Origin: CAYRRR01 sp964426755 | Lineage (GTDB): Bacteria; Patescibacteriota; Saccharimonadia; Saccharimonadales; JAGQNJ01 | Reading direction: 5' to 3' | DNA: 50,550 nt | NCBI GenBank assembly: GCA_964426755.1 | Contig: CAYRRR010000003.1 | Span: forward strand, 1-50,550 | Shown here: piece by piece, positions 1 to 8,952 of the stretch | Layout: each line of letters begins with the position of its first letter | Numbering within the stretch: the first letter of the stretch is position 1 | The notes under the pieces: generated by a model | Told to the model about the DNA's origin: nothing | Seen by the model: the letters and a program-made list of their open reading frames with translations, nothing else | Databases searched by the model: none | Program-made: the position numbers and the translations under genes

Positions 1-1028
1 CTTTTAAGTGAGTCGATAGCTTTATTAATAGAGACATCTGCTTCTCTAGAGGCATACTTCAGTGCGCCTGCCTCAACAATAATATCTTTGCAGCGTTCAA
101 ATTCTGTCTGTGTTAGGTTTTGATTACCGAGCATTTGAATTAAAAAGTTCTTGTCAGCTTTTTCGGCATGCTCCAAAGCGTACAATGTTAGCTTAGTGCG
201 CTTTCCTTCTTTTATGTCGTCTAGCGGACTTTTGCCACTTTCAAACTCTTCCCCGAATATACCTAAAATATCATCGGTAATTTGAAAGGCTCTGCCGGCA
301 TTCAACGCATAGTCGCGAATAGCGTCAGTTGCGGCACAATCTGCCCCGGCCAAAACCATTCCAAACGTTAATGGATTAAGAAAGCTGTAATGCGCTGTCT
401 TCCACTCTAGTACATTATCAACATCACGCATGGTTACTTTACCGTTAACCTCGTTGATGATGTCATTTGACTGCCCGTGAGCCGTGATGATGATCGATTG
501 GTTTAAAATACTGAGCGCCTTGAGACGCAACTCTTCTTCTACATTAAGATTTGCAACCAAAACTTGTGCTGCATGATTACCGATACCCATTGCATTAAGC
601 GCAATTGCCAACCCAAAATGCTCGGCATCGCCTGAGAGATGGTGTTTTTTATGATGGTCTGTCAGCACCGCATGCGCCGTTGGACCGCCTCGGCGGGTTA
701 GACTTCTGTCTTGAATATCATCCATAATCAGTAGGTAAGCATGAATCATTTCAAGCGCCCTCGCCGCAAGGGTTATCATATGGGAATCTTTACCCCCCAT
801 CATCTCGTACCCGACAATTGCTAGCGTACCGCGAATGCGCTTGCCGCCACGCGTTAAAACATCCAGGTACGCATCGGTGGCTACCCGCGCATGTGCGCCA
901 TAGTTCTGTAGGGTCGATTTTTGAATAGCCTTTGAGTACGCTTTAATGTCATCATCGATACATTGCTTATATCTTTTTAGTTCACGAGAAAAGTACGCCA
1001 CTTGGTTCACATTTTTTAGTTGCTTCAT
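1..1028 (-). CDS. Polyprenyl (isoprenyl) diphosphate synthase, 3' end cut by the window
   Basis: Trans-isoprenyl diphosphate synthase that chains isopentenyl diphosphate onto an allylic primer. 342 codons are visible and the C-terminus lies outside the window. Seen: GGKRIRG (about residues 61-67), the first Asp-rich motif DDIQD (103-107), and the second Asp-rich region TDDILGIFGE (251-260) followed by a conserved GKSPLDDIKEGK stretch. These are the Mg-diphosphate sites of the IspA/IdsA family. The ATG at 1026-1028 is chosen because a -10 hexamer TATACT (1037-1042, minus strand) ends 8 nt upstream with no Shine-Dalgarno, the leaderless pattern common in this window. The product chain length (farnesyl, geranylgeranyl or longer) cannot be read from sequence. 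It could feed undecaprenyl carrier, quinone or isoprenoid lipid synthesis; a CarS-like gene lies at 17928. Family assignment is secure. Confidence 0.9.
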   Translation of the reverse strand, partial: MKQLKNVNQVAYFSRELKRYKQCIDDDIKAYSKAIQKSTLQNYGAHARVATDAYLDVLTRGGKRIRGTLAIVGYEMMGGKDSHMITLAARALEMIHAYLLIMDDIQDRSLTRRGGPTAHAVLTDHHKKHHLSGDAEHFGLAIALNAMGIGNHAAQVLVANLNVEEELRLKALSILNQSIIITAHGQSNDIINEVNGKVTMRDVDNVLEWKTAHYSFLNPLTFGMVLAGADCAATDAIRDYALNAGRAFQITDDILGIFGEEFESGKSPLDDIKEGKRTKLTLYALEHAEKADKNFLIQMLGNQNLTQTEFERCKDIIVEAGALKYASREADVSINKAIDSLK

Positions 1029-1126
1029 TGGTGAATAGTATACGCCCACAAGTGTAAATTCACGAATTTTTCATAACGATAGTTATAGATTAATAAAACC
1101 AACTCCACTAGTGTAAAATAATCTAT

Positions 1127-1702
1127 ATGGAGAAAAAGGTTATTACATTGGTTGGCATGCCTGGCGCGGGCAAAAGCTACTGTGTAGAATATCTTGAAAA
1201 TGCTGGTTTGTCTTCTGTTTACTTTGGTGGCATTACACTTGATGAAATCAAGGCCAGAGGGTTAGACATTAACCCTGAAAACGAAAAAATGGTTCGTGAG
1301 GATATTCGAGCTAAAGAAGGTAAGGCTGCCTATGCGGCGCGGATTATCAAAAAAATTAATGAAATCTTTAAGTCAGGAAGCAGCTATGTGGTTGCTGACG
1401 GATTATATAGCTGGACTGAATATAAAGAATTCAAGCAGGCTTTTGGCGATAACGCAATCATAATCGCAATTACTGCACCACGCAACGTGCGTCATCAGCG
1501 GCTCGAAAACCGCCCTGTTCGTCCATTAACGAGCACTGAAGTTAGTGCTCGTGAGTATGCCGAGATTGAAAATATCGAAAAAGGCGGTCCGATTGCCAAT
1601 GCTGACTACACCATTGTCAACGACTCAGCACCGGAAGATATGCTCGCAAAACTCCGGCAAATACTTTCTAGCGAAGGCATTGGATTAAACAAAGCAGACT
1701 GA
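1127..1702 (+). CDS. UPF0200-type P-loop nucleotide kinase-like protein
   Basis: 191-residue P-loop NTPase of the UPF0200 / AAA_18 type, a family best known from archaea and distantly like dephospho-CoA and nucleoside monophosphate kinases. Walker A is GMPGAGKS (about 10-17). A later Arg-rich region (LENRPVRPL, about 125-133) resembles the lid of NMP kinases, and an IVND segment lies near the C-terminus. The substrate is unknown. A -10 hexamer TAAAAT (1114-1119) ends 7 nt before the ATG and no SD is present, so the transcript is probably leaderless. It diverges from the polyprenyl synthase, the two starts being 98 bp apart. Family call is good; biochemical role is open. Confidence 0.75.
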   Translation: MEKKVITLVGMPGAGKSYCVEYLENAGLSSVYFGGITLDEIKARGLDINPENEKMVREDIRAKEGKAAYAARIIKKINEIFKSGSSYVVADGLYSWTEYKEFKQAFGDNAIIIAITAPRNVRHQRLENRPVRPLTSTEVSAREYAEIENIEKGGPIANADYTIVNDSAPEDMLAKLRQILSSEGIGLNKAD

Positions 1703-1733
1703 TACCGCTTGCTTTTTGGAACGCCGCTATGCA

Positions 1734-2024
1734 CTATACGACGACTTCGAATATTCCGGCCAACAGCGCAAGTACAACAACAGCAATGTAAGTTGGCCGT
1801 ACCGCCTTAGGATCGCCAAGCAATTTTCTGAACAAAGCTACTATCAATAAGCTGCCAAAAAGAAACAGCGGTAGATTAAAAAACACTGCTAAAAATTGCA
1901 GTCCGTTGCCTGCCCTGTCGGTATCACTGCCGATGGTATTGATGGCAATTATAGACGTGATAATGTATGCAATTACCGATACAACCGTAGCGCCAAGAGT
2001 ATGAAGCAATACATAACTTAACAT
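1734..2024 (-). CDS. Small three-TM membrane protein, unknown
   Basis: 96-residue hydrophobic protein with about three membrane segments (roughly residues 5-27, 44-64 and 77-95) and a short polar loop. No family is recognised. The start is supported by a perfect TATAAT (2031-2036, minus strand) ending 6 nt before the ATG, a leaderless arrangement. It lies just downstream of rpoD on the same strand with a 27-bp gap that holds its promoter, so it is its own transcription unit. Confidence 0.65.
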   Translation of the reverse strand: MLSYVLLHTLGATVVSVIAYIITSIIAINTIGSDTDRAGNGLQFLAVFFNLPLFLFGSLLIVALFRKLLGDPKAVRPTYIAVVVLALLAGIFEVVV

Positions 2025-2051
2025 GCCAAAATTATAGCATGGTAGTTGTGC

Positions 2052-3158
2052 TTATTTGATGTAGTCATGGAGCTTCTTAGAATCTTTGTGCTTGCGCAGT
2101 TTAGCCAGCGCTTTGGCTTCAATCTGCCTAATACGCTCACGAGTAACATTAAATTCTTGCCCTACTTCTTCTAGAGTGTGCGAGCGGCCATCTTCAAGTC
2201 CAAAACGGAGCTTTAAGATTTTCTGTTCTCGCTCACTTAAAGCACCGAGCATATCTTTAACGTGTTCTTTCAATAGCTGTCCTGTTGCCGAATCTTCCGG
2301 GCTAATCGTGTCTTCGTCTTCAATAAAGTCACCGAGCACGCTGTCTTCTTCATCATCGCGCACACTGGCATCGAGACTTGAAATGTCTTGTTTTATCTTC
2401 ATGATGTGCTCAACTTTATCGACGTCAATCTCCATAGCCTTAGCGATTTCTTCGTTGGTTGGCTCACGGTTAAGTTCTTGTGTTAAACGGCGCTGCGTAC
2501 GCAGTAGTTTGTTAATCGTTTCAACCATATGTACCGGAATACGAATCGTCCGCGCCTGATCGGCAATAGCCCTCGTAATCGCTTGACGAATCCACCAGGT
2601 CGCGTAGGTAGAAAACTTAAAGCCTTTGTCCGGGTCAAACTTTTCAACCGCACGGAGTAAACCAGTGTTGCCTTCTTGAATCAAATCAAGCAAATCAAGA
2701 CCGCGGCCCACGTACCGCTTAGCGATACTCACCACCAAGCGCATGTTGGCTTCGGCCATTTTGTCTTTAGCACGCTTATCACCTGCTACAACTTTGTAAG
2801 CTAGCTCAAGTTCTTCATCCGGTTTTAACAGAGGGATTTTACCGATTTCACGCAAGTATAAGCGCACAGAGTCATCAGCAATGTCATCAGTAAAGACCTG
2901 TTCTTCAACCACCACCTCTTCTTCATCAGCTACCCACTCATCAGAAAAATCTTCAGGATTGGGCTCTGTAGCTTCAATAAGCTCAACACCTGCTTCGTTA
3001 AGTTCAGAGTGCAACTTATCAAGAGTATCAATATTTTCTGGCGTATCCGGAATAGCCTTAAAAATCTCCCGCTGTTCAATGCGGCCATCTTTCTTTGCCT
3101 TTTCTAGAAGCTTTTGTTTGGCAGCTTCAATCGCCTTTTTATCCTTATCATTGCCCAT
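2052..3158 (-). CDS. rpoD: RNA polymerase primary sigma factor (sigma-70 family)
   Basis: Housekeeping sigma factor that directs RNA polymerase to -35/-10 promoters. 368 residues, the size of compact RpoD/SigA proteins. Order seen: charged N-terminal region 1.1-like part, region 1.2 (DSVRLYLREIGKIPLL), region 2 core (RLVVSIAKRYVGRGL, then DLIQEGNTGLLRAVEKFD and the -10 reading TYATWWIRQAI), region 3, and region 4.2 helix-turn-helix (TLEEVGQEFNVTRERIRQIEAKAL) that reads -35. The start is the ATG at 3156-3158: AGGAG lies 7 nt upstream, whereas a TTG two codons earlier lies too close to it. The start overlaps the dnaG stop by 11 nt, so the two genes are translationally coupled. The many TTGACA/TATAAT-like promoters in this window fit this factor. 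Confidence 0.95.
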   Translation of the reverse strand: MGNDKDKKAIEAAKQKLLEKAKKDGRIEQREIFKAIPDTPENIDTLDKLHSELNEAGVELIEATEPNPEDFSDEWVADEEEVVVEEQVFTDDIADDSVRLYLREIGKIPLLKPDEELELAYKVVAGDKRAKDKMAEANMRLVVSIAKRYVGRGLDLLDLIQEGNTGLLRAVEKFDPDKGFKFSTYATWWIRQAITRAIADQARTIRIPVHMVETINKLLRTQRRLTQELNREPTNEEIAKAMEIDVDKVEHIMKIKQDISSLDASVRDDEEDSVLGDFIEDEDTISPEDSATGQLLKEHVKDMLGALSEREQKILKLRFGLEDGRSHTLEEVGQEFNVTRERIRQIEAKALAKLRKHKDSKKLHDYIK

Positions 3159-4914
3159 GCGCAATCTCCTTTGCCTTCTTAAGTAGTTGATCGAGTTTTT
3201 TAGCTTTTGTTAACAACGGTGTTACGGTTGCCTCATCTGATTGCTGTTGCAACCTCTCTACAACAGCTCGTTTTTGATCTTTTACATAATGTTCTATAAC
3301 GCGCACCTGCAATCGAGCGGCTTCATATTCAAGCTCTACAAACTCGAGATGGGCATAGAGTTCTTCGTACAGTAATGTGACAATTTTACCATAATCTGTC
3401 AAATATTGCACCCCTTGGTGTTTTTCTAAAATGTCTTTCGCTTTTTCTTTTGGCATTGACCTAATGACTTTTAATAATTCGGCTGCATCTTTTGATACAA
3501 ACATATATGGCTCAACTATCTCCATGTAGACGCGCAAGCTTGGTTGCATAAACATTAAACTCATGAATTGATTTTCTGATTTTAAGGCATCGATATTGGG
3601 TGGTGCTTGCAAATCTTGATTTTTGGGCTTTTTGAATACTTTTTTATCTCTCAATTTTGATTGCTGTGCCAGTGCCTCAAACGTGACACCTAGCATATCT
3701 GCCACTGTACGTTTGTAATGTTCTTGCTCAACTGAATTAGCAATTTGATCGATCACTGGTATTACTTTGGCGGTAAAATCTTTTTTGCCAACGCCGCTTG
3801 TTAACGAGTATTCAGCTGCATATTTTTTGAGTAGCCAGTCAAGCGCGTACTCATTATTATCTAACGAATCTTCCCAGGCTTTTTTGTCTGTCTGTATAAG
3901 CTCATCAGGATCTTTGCCTGCCGGAATAGTGATTACGCCAAGCCTTATATCAAGTTGATTGGCTAAAATTATTGTTCGCTCCGTTGCGTTTATGCCGGCT
4001 TTATCCTGATCAAAACAAAGTCGTATATCATGCGTAAAGCGCCCTATTTCTTTTAAATGATACTTGGTCATGGCGGTACCGGCAGTCGCTACTACATTTC
4101 TCACACCTGCCTGATGGCTCGCGATAACATCCATATTGCCTTCTACCACTACGGCAAAATCTTTTTTACGAGTTGATTCTTTGGCCGCGTGTAAACCAAA
4201 TACATGTCGGCTTTTGTCATACAACATTGTTGCCGGTGTATTAATGTACTTTGGCGCGTTTGGATCATCTTTAAGCAGCCGCGCCGTAAATCCTATGACT
4301 CGGCCAGATGAATCCATTAAAGGAATCATAATCCGCCCGCGAAACATATCCCGCAAACTGCCTCTAAAAATATTACCTAAGCCCGCCTGTTTCAATTCTG
4401 TCGGCGTGAAGCCTTTGTGGCTCAAAAATTTAGCCAATGCATCGCCACTGTCTGGCGCATAACCAATCCTAAACTCAAGCGCAGTTTGTTTAGAGAAGGC
4501 TCGTTTTTTAAGCACATACTCAAGCGCGATTCGGTTATTTTTAAACTGGGTTTGGTAAAACTTGGTAGCCAGTTCTAGGCATTCGTATAAACGCTCGCGA
4601 GTTTTAGCATTTTTTGCATAGTTACTGCTACGGTATTGCGTAAGATCAACGCCGGCCTTACGGGCCAGTTGCTCTAACGCACCTTTAAAATCAAGACCTT
4701 CCATCTCCATCACAAAACTAAACATGTTACCACCCTTACCACTGCTAAAATCATGCCAGATTTGCTTTTCTGGACTAACCATAAAGCTAGGTGTTTTTTC
4801 AGAAGTAAATGGACTTAGCGCGCGAAAGTTCCTACCGGCACGCTTAAGCTCAACGTATTCACCTATGACGTCTTCTATTGCTAACCGCTGTTTTACCTCT
4901 TCAACCGCATCCAT
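3148..4914 (-). CDS. dnaG: DNA primase DnaG with degenerate zinc-binding domain
   Basis: Makes RNA primers for replication. 588 residues. The N-terminal zinc-domain fold is recognisable (LKRAGRNFRALSPF, EKTPSF, VSPEKQ), but all four usual zinc ligands are replaced: the C-x2-H pair is S34/T37 and the C-x2-C pair is D55/S58. A catalytic core follows with a TOPRIM domain: VVEGNMDVIA (conserved Glu) and FDQDKAG (Asp-x-Asp metal site). The C-terminal DnaB-binding part is divergent. It is first in the dnaG-rpoD operon and overlaps rpoD by 11 nt. The start is the first ATG of the conserved MDAVEEVKQRL opening; its SD is weak (GAGA). About 410 bp of non-coding DNA lies upstream. Identity is firm. Confidence 0.93.
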   Translation of the reverse strand: MDAVEEVKQRLAIEDVIGEYVELKRAGRNFRALSPFTSEKTPSFMVSPEKQIWHDFSSGKGGNMFSFVMEMEGLDFKGALEQLARKAGVDLTQYRSSNYAKNAKTRERLYECLELATKFYQTQFKNNRIALEYVLKKRAFSKQTALEFRIGYAPDSGDALAKFLSHKGFTPTELKQAGLGNIFRGSLRDMFRGRIMIPLMDSSGRVIGFTARLLKDDPNAPKYINTPATMLYDKSRHVFGLHAAKESTRKKDFAVVVEGNMDVIASHQAGVRNVVATAGTAMTKYHLKEIGRFTHDIRLCFDQDKAGINATERTIILANQLDIRLGVITIPAGKDPDELIQTDKKAWEDSLDNNEYALDWLLKKYAAEYSLTSGVGKKDFTAKVIPVIDQIANSVEQEHYKRTVADMLGVTFEALAQQSKLRDKKVFKKPKNQDLQAPPNIDALKSENQFMSLMFMQPSLRVYMEIVEPYMFVSKDAAELLKVIRSMPKEKAKDILEKHQGVQYLTDYGKIVTLLYEELYAHLEFVELEYEAARLQVRVIEHYVKDQKRAVVERLQQQSDEATVTPLLTKAKKLDQLLKKAKEIAHGQ

Positions 4915-5328
4915 CAGATCTCTACGGCCGCATCGCCTGTTTAATCACAGAGACAATCAACCCTACAATGCTTTTGGCGCACTGCTGCGTCAACAGGCTA
5001 CGCTACTCCCTTCACTCTATTATCTATACACCTCGGTCTGTTGCTCGCCGTCTCCTTGCATTGCATCAAAAACCATAGGCACTGATACTATTGTACGCTA
5101 GTAGTCATCCGGGAAGCACAAGAACAAATATAAAAGCGGTGTCTTTATTTTGAATAATAGAACTGCTCATTCAATAATTTTTTGTATAGGCCTTAATAAA
5201 ATACCTATCAATCTCCTCACTGAAAGCATGAATCACAATTACAGGCGTTGTAACTTTATCTACGTATAGACTCATTAGTCTTACATTGTCTTATAATTAG
5301 CATTAACAGTATAATAAGGGAAAGTTTT
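4915..5328. other. 414-bp divergent intergenic region between dnaG and the surface-protein gene
   Basis: No convincing gene: reading frames here are short and lack a start signal or recognisable protein. On the right it holds the promoter of the gene at 5329. A small dyad TTACA-N5-TGTAA lies at 5239-5253, about 30 bp upstream of that -35 box. A similar dyad lies at 39528-39548. The dnaG promoter should be in the left part, but I see no single clear candidate; the long distance suggests a dnaG leader. No tRNA-like or other named RNA structure was found. Confidence 0.5.
5286..5315 (+). promoter_or_regulatory. Sigma-70 promoter of the surface-protein gene
   Basis: TTGTCT (5286-5291), an 18-bp spacer, then perfect TATAAT (5310-5315). 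Transcription would start near 5322, giving a leader of only about 7 nt before the ATG at 5329. The AAGGGA at 5316-5321 would then lie at or just before the transcription start. Confidence 0.7.
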
Positions 5329-7263
5329 ATGGAATCACAGCCAAAAAGTTCACGTTCATTAAGACAAAAACTGAATAAATTAAATACAAAAAAGAAAAAA
5401 ACCCTGGCCCTTGTTGCAGTAATTGTTATCGCTGGAGTTGGCACTTGGATACTAGGTTCTTCAATGGCTAATTCACCTGTTACGCCAGCTATTGCTGACG
5501 CTCAGTGTGGCGCTCGAGTCAAAAATTACACCTATAAAGTGCCTTTTGGTAACGCGCCTTGGAATGTTCCTGTCTGTAAGCTCCCTAAACATGAGCGCTC
5601 AGCTGAATACGGACGCCGTATGTTCGACAACGCGGTTCAAAATGACGGCACGCCCGACCACGAAGGCCGCAAGGGCAATTTTCATATCGGATTTGGCTTT
5701 GAAGATCCGCGCGCGAACTTTACCAGAGCTGTTTACTATGCCAGCAATGCGACAACTACCATAAAAGTCCAGACATGCACCAATCAATGCGGTATGACCA
5801 ACCTCGATGATGACGCAATTAAAGGCACGAGCATCAAACGCTGGCTGCCCGACCGCGAAGTTCCATGGAATCCTAAGTGGAGAGTCGCAGGTGGCGGTGA
5901 TAATGAACTAATTATTATTGACGACAGAGAAGGAACACCCACTGCAGGCCAATTGTTCTCTTTCAGTAGCGTAAAAGAAGGCATAGAAGCCTTTGCGCAG
6001 TGCTTCCCGTGGCAACAAGACCGACTTTGTGCCAGTGTAGGTAAAATTTTGCGTGACCATGATGGTAACGTAGCTGATTACCGTACCTTTGAGGGTAGTG
6101 ACTTTAGCCGAGGTGGCGGCATAAATTACTTTGCTACACTGACAACACCTGAAGAAGTCATGGCTGGTGAAATCAGGCATGCACTTGGCATGGGAATATT
6201 CAGCACCGCTTTTGGTCCTGCTTGTACAGCGGAACAATTAGCAAAAAACGATCCTAAGGTTGTTGATGTTACCTGTGGTACCGCTGTTGCCCCGGCCGCA
6301 AAATATGAATGGCGCAGCGTAACATCAATTGGTGAACGCTTACCAAAATTAAAAGGTACGCCAATTGACGAACGCTACAAGTTACACCATACCGTTCCAG
6401 AGGGGATGCGGTTTGCACTAGATATTGATGACGCACATATCGAAAACTGGATCAATTCTCGGGAAGACCTTAAAAACAATCCACGTAAAGCTGAAACAGC
6501 ACGAATATTTGCCCGCGCACTACGAGATTACGGTTTTATGCCGCTTGACACATCAGGCTTTGGGGCTGGTATTCAAACAGCCGGTTCGCTCAGTGCGGAC
6601 GCTAAAGAAAAGTGGAGTCAACTTGGCATAACAGAGAGAAAAGATAATTACTTACTGAGCGGTCTGATATCAAGTGCTGATCTTATCTATACTGTTGAAC
6701 CGCCGGTAAATAATTGTACTGATGGACGCAAGTCTAAATATTACTGTGAATATTCATCAAGCCAATATAACGGTGTTGTATCGGGCGATCCAGTTGTCAA
6801 TAACCCCCCTGAAGATGGCCCCGATGGAAACCCAGATGAAGAAGAGCCTGAAGAAAAGCCAAACATCCCTGATGAAAAGCCTGAAGAACCACCCAAGCCG
6901 TCTATCAGTATCAATCCTCGTCCCGTAACTATTAACGACACAATCCCGGTGAGCATTCAATGGAATAGTAAAAAATTTGAACTACATCAGGCAGCGGACG
7001 TTCGCTGGAGCGAAAGTGAATCGCCTAATGGCATCGACCGATATATTGTCAGAAAGAATGGATACAAAGTGTATGAAGGCTCGTCACGCAAATATACAGA
7101 CTTTGACATAAATAACGGTACTGCCTACCTATACAGCGTTCAAGCGGTAGATAAAAAAGGTAACCGTTCATCAGTATCAGAATATAGAGGAATACTAAAG
7201 TGTGGCGTATTTAATCTAAGCTGTGAATTCATAAAAATACTGAACATTACCCCAATCAAATAA
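5329..7263 (+). CDS. Large membrane-anchored extracellular protein with C-terminal Fn3-like domain
   Basis: 644 residues. A Lys-rich cytoplasmic N-terminus is followed by one membrane segment (about 25-43) and a long extracytoplasmic part with about a dozen Cys that could form disulfides. The middle region contains a GEIRHALGMGI motif and a later ARIFARALRDYGF motif, which I associate with a family of secreted actinobacterial and CPR proteins of unknown activity. A Pro/Glu/Asp-rich linker (about 490-525) leads to a fibronectin type III-like domain (about 540-625, ending in SVQAVDKKGNRS). Likely displayed at the surface, with a possible role in attachment or glycan contact (inference). It is preceded by a near-consensus promoter. 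No enzymatic motif is certain. Confidence 0.7.
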   Translation: MESQPKSSRSLRQKLNKLNTKKKKTLALVAVIVIAGVGTWILGSSMANSPVTPAIADAQCGARVKNYTYKVPFGNAPWNVPVCKLPKHERSAEYGRRMFDNAVQNDGTPDHEGRKGNFHIGFGFEDPRANFTRAVYYASNATTTIKVQTCTNQCGMTNLDDDAIKGTSIKRWLPDREVPWNPKWRVAGGGDNELIIIDDREGTPTAGQLFSFSSVKEGIEAFAQCFPWQQDRLCASVGKILRDHDGNVADYRTFEGSDFSRGGGINYFATLTTPEEVMAGEIRHALGMGIFSTAFGPACTAEQLAKNDPKVVDVTCGTAVAPAAKYEWRSVTSIGERLPKLKGTPIDERYKLHHTVPEGMRFALDIDDAHIENWINSREDLKNNPRKAETARIFARALRDYGFMPLDTSGFGAGIQTAGSLSADAKEKWSQLGITERKDNYLLSGLISSADLIYTVEPPVNNCTDGRKSKYYCEYSSSQYNGVVSGDPVVNNPPEDGPDGNPDEEEPEEKPNIPDEKPEEPPKPSISINPRPVTINDTIPVSIQWNSKKFELHQAADVRWSESESPNGIDRYIVRKNGYKVYEGSSRKYTDFDINNGTAYLYSVQAVDKKGNRSSVSEYRGILKCGVFNLSCEFIKILNITPIK

Positions 7264-7417
7264 CCACTCTGTGAACAAAACCATTTAGCACCGGCCAGCG
7301 AACTTTAGCTTCGCTGGCTTCCGCCTACTGCAACAACGTCTACAACGGCTATAGGCTGCATGTAACCCCTACTATGGTGTGAGATTAGGCCTTGGACGGC
7401 ATGGCAAGACAATGGCT
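7264..7417. other. Intergenic region with a strong stem-loop
   Basis: A perfect hairpin GCCAGCGAA / TTCGCTGGC with a 7-nt loop lies at about 7296-7320, shortly after the stop of the surface-protein gene. No T-run follows, so it is a weak intrinsic terminator or an mRNA 3'-end protecting stem. Nothing else is seen here. Confidence 0.45.
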
Positions 7418-7591
7418 TTAATCAATTGACTCGTCAGCGAACAGTGTTGTTGGAGCTTCATCCCCCAGCATATTTTCTTGTTCAGCTTCAGCTAACTCTT
7501 GAGCCATCCATTCATCCATCTGTGCCTGTGTAGGTGACACGATCTTTAAATTACTGTCTTCAGAGTAGTCATTTATTTTGATTTTTGCCAT
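7418..7591 (-). CDS. Small acidic protein, 57 aa, unknown
   Basis: Short gene with very good expression signals. The 57-residue product is acidic (many Glu/Asp), with an MDEWMAQELAEAEQENML helix in the middle. An AAGGA sequence lies 5 nt before the ATG (7589-7591). Upstream is a consensus promoter: TTGACA, 17-bp spacer, TACAAT. Stop is TAA at 7418-7420. No family is recognised. It resembles in style the other small acidic proteins of this window (25446, and the decayed one at 44516). The strength of the promoter and SD is the main evidence that it is real. Confidence 0.65.
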   Translation of the reverse strand: MAKIKINDYSEDSNLKIVSPTQAQMDEWMAQELAEAEQENMLGDEAPTTLFADESID

Positions 7592-7625
7592 TTTGATCCT
7601 TTTTTATGTTTGCTTTAACGTAATC

Positions 7626-7654
7626 ATTGTAGCACACTTAGTTATTTTTGTCAA
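7626..7654 (-). promoter_or_regulatory. Consensus sigma-70 promoter of the 57-aa gene
   Basis: On the minus strand: TTGACA (7649-7654), 17-bp spacer, TACAAT (7626-7631). The start of transcription is expected near 7619, giving a leader of about 28 nt that contains the AAGGA ribosome site. Confidence 0.75.
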
Positions 7655-7812
7655 TAGCACGTAGTAGCGGTAACGCTTTTGCTTTGCTATGATTATAGAA
7701 ATGGTTTTCGTAAGATTTCTAAACTACTCGGCTATACGTGATGCTTCTATACATAGACAAATAGACGTTTCGTTTAATTCACATCAGATACCTCAAAGGA
7801 TGGTCTAGCAGG

Positions 7813-8445
7813 ATGGATCCGAACCCCAATTACAACCCGCCAACTTCTTCACCGCCGCCGGGACAATTTGATTCCAGCCAGTTTGATTTTATTATGAATA
7901 CCGGCCAAAAACCGAGGCGAAGCATTTTGCCAAGCGGCAGTCCTAAGCAACGATTAATCATCTATATCATTTTAGGTGCGATAGGTTTACTCGCAGTGAT
8001 TATGCTTTATGCCCTACTGTTCGCGGGCGGTGATCCAAATACTGAAAAAATAGTATCTATTGCCAAACAACAGAACGAAATCATTCGTGTGGCTAACATT
8101 GGTAATAGAAAAGCTACCGGACAAGACACAAAAAAGCTGGCTGCCCTAACCGCCTCTACGGTATCGTCTGACCAAAAACAAACCATAGACTATTTAAGTA
8201 AATTGAAACGTAAAATTAACCAAAAAGAGCTCAATGCCAGCACAAATAAAGAAAATGATGCGGCTTTAACGGCAGCCGAACAGAACGGTCGGTTTGATGA
8301 GGTTTTTAAAGATACGTTAACAGAACTACTGATAGAGTACCGATCTGACCTTCAGTCTGTGCAGCCAAATCTTGGCTCTAACGGCAAAGAGCTGTTTGAG
8401 AAAAGTTTTCGCAACGTCTCATTAATATTGAGCGATAACAAATAA
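7813..8445 (+). CDS. Single-TM membrane protein, lineage-specific, unknown
   Basis: 210 residues. Pro/Asn-rich cytoplasmic N-terminus with an FDFIMN motif, a basic stretch, one membrane helix (about 48-71), then an outside domain of charged helices (about 75-205). The layout is one I associate with Saccharibacteria single-pass proteins of unknown role. The start is the ATG at 7813, next to AGG but with the better AAAGGA 12 nt upstream, so initiation is not certain. The gene 8454 follows after 8 bp and is probably cotranscribed. Confidence 0.65.
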   Translation: MDPNPNYNPPTSSPPPGQFDSSQFDFIMNTGQKPRRSILPSGSPKQRLIIYIILGAIGLLAVIMLYALLFAGGDPNTEKIVSIAKQQNEIIRVANIGNRKATGQDTKKLAALTASTVSSDQKQTIDYLSKLKRKINQKELNASTNKENDAALTAAEQNGRFDEVFKDTLTELLIEYRSDLQSVQPNLGSNGKELFEKSFRNVSLILSDNK

Positions 8446-8453
8446 GCAAACCT

Positions 8454-8942
8454 ATGCTGAGAAGAGAAGATTTCACCACACCTGAATGGCAACAATTGCA
8501 AACAGCAGTGCTTGCAACTATTGAGTATGTAACGCTTAAAAGCCCTCATATATACGGTGACTATGTTGATAGGCATAGGGCAAAACAATCTATACATCAA
8601 TATAAAGATAAGCAGGATTCAGAGCTTATAAGAGATCTGACTGATTTTGACGACTATAAATCACCCATCCCTGAACATGCAACCAAGACGGCTGACTCCA
8701 TAGAGGGTCCTACTTTGCGCTCCTTAACTGAGTCAGTGGCAATGATTCGGCAACGCGACGAACGTGCCGTTGCATTGTTTAAAAACCTGATTTTAAAAAT
8801 AGCGTACAATACTGCCAAAGCACGAATACGCATTAGTCCCGCCGAAAATGAAGCACTCATCAAAATATCACTTGCCCTTGAAAAAGAACCTGAAGTTTTA
8901 CATAAAAAATGGGACCCGTCTAACCCACTAGAAAAAATCTAA
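8454..8942 (+). CDS. Hypothetical helical protein
   Basis: 162 residues, soluble, predicted largely alpha-helical, with no membrane segment and no family I recognise. It starts 8 bp after the stop of the single-TM protein gene at 7813 and is likely translated from the same mRNA. It converges with the MmcQ-like gene, the two stops being 10 bp apart. Confidence 0.6.
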   Translation: MLRREDFTTPEWQQLQTAVLATIEYVTLKSPHIYGDYVDRHRAKQSIHQYKDKQDSELIRDLTDFDDYKSPIPEHATKTADSIEGPTLRSLTESVAMIRQRDERAVALFKNLILKIAYNTAKARIRISPAENEALIKISLALEKEPEVLHKKWDPSNPLEKI

Positions 8943-8952
8943 AAACAGCTAA

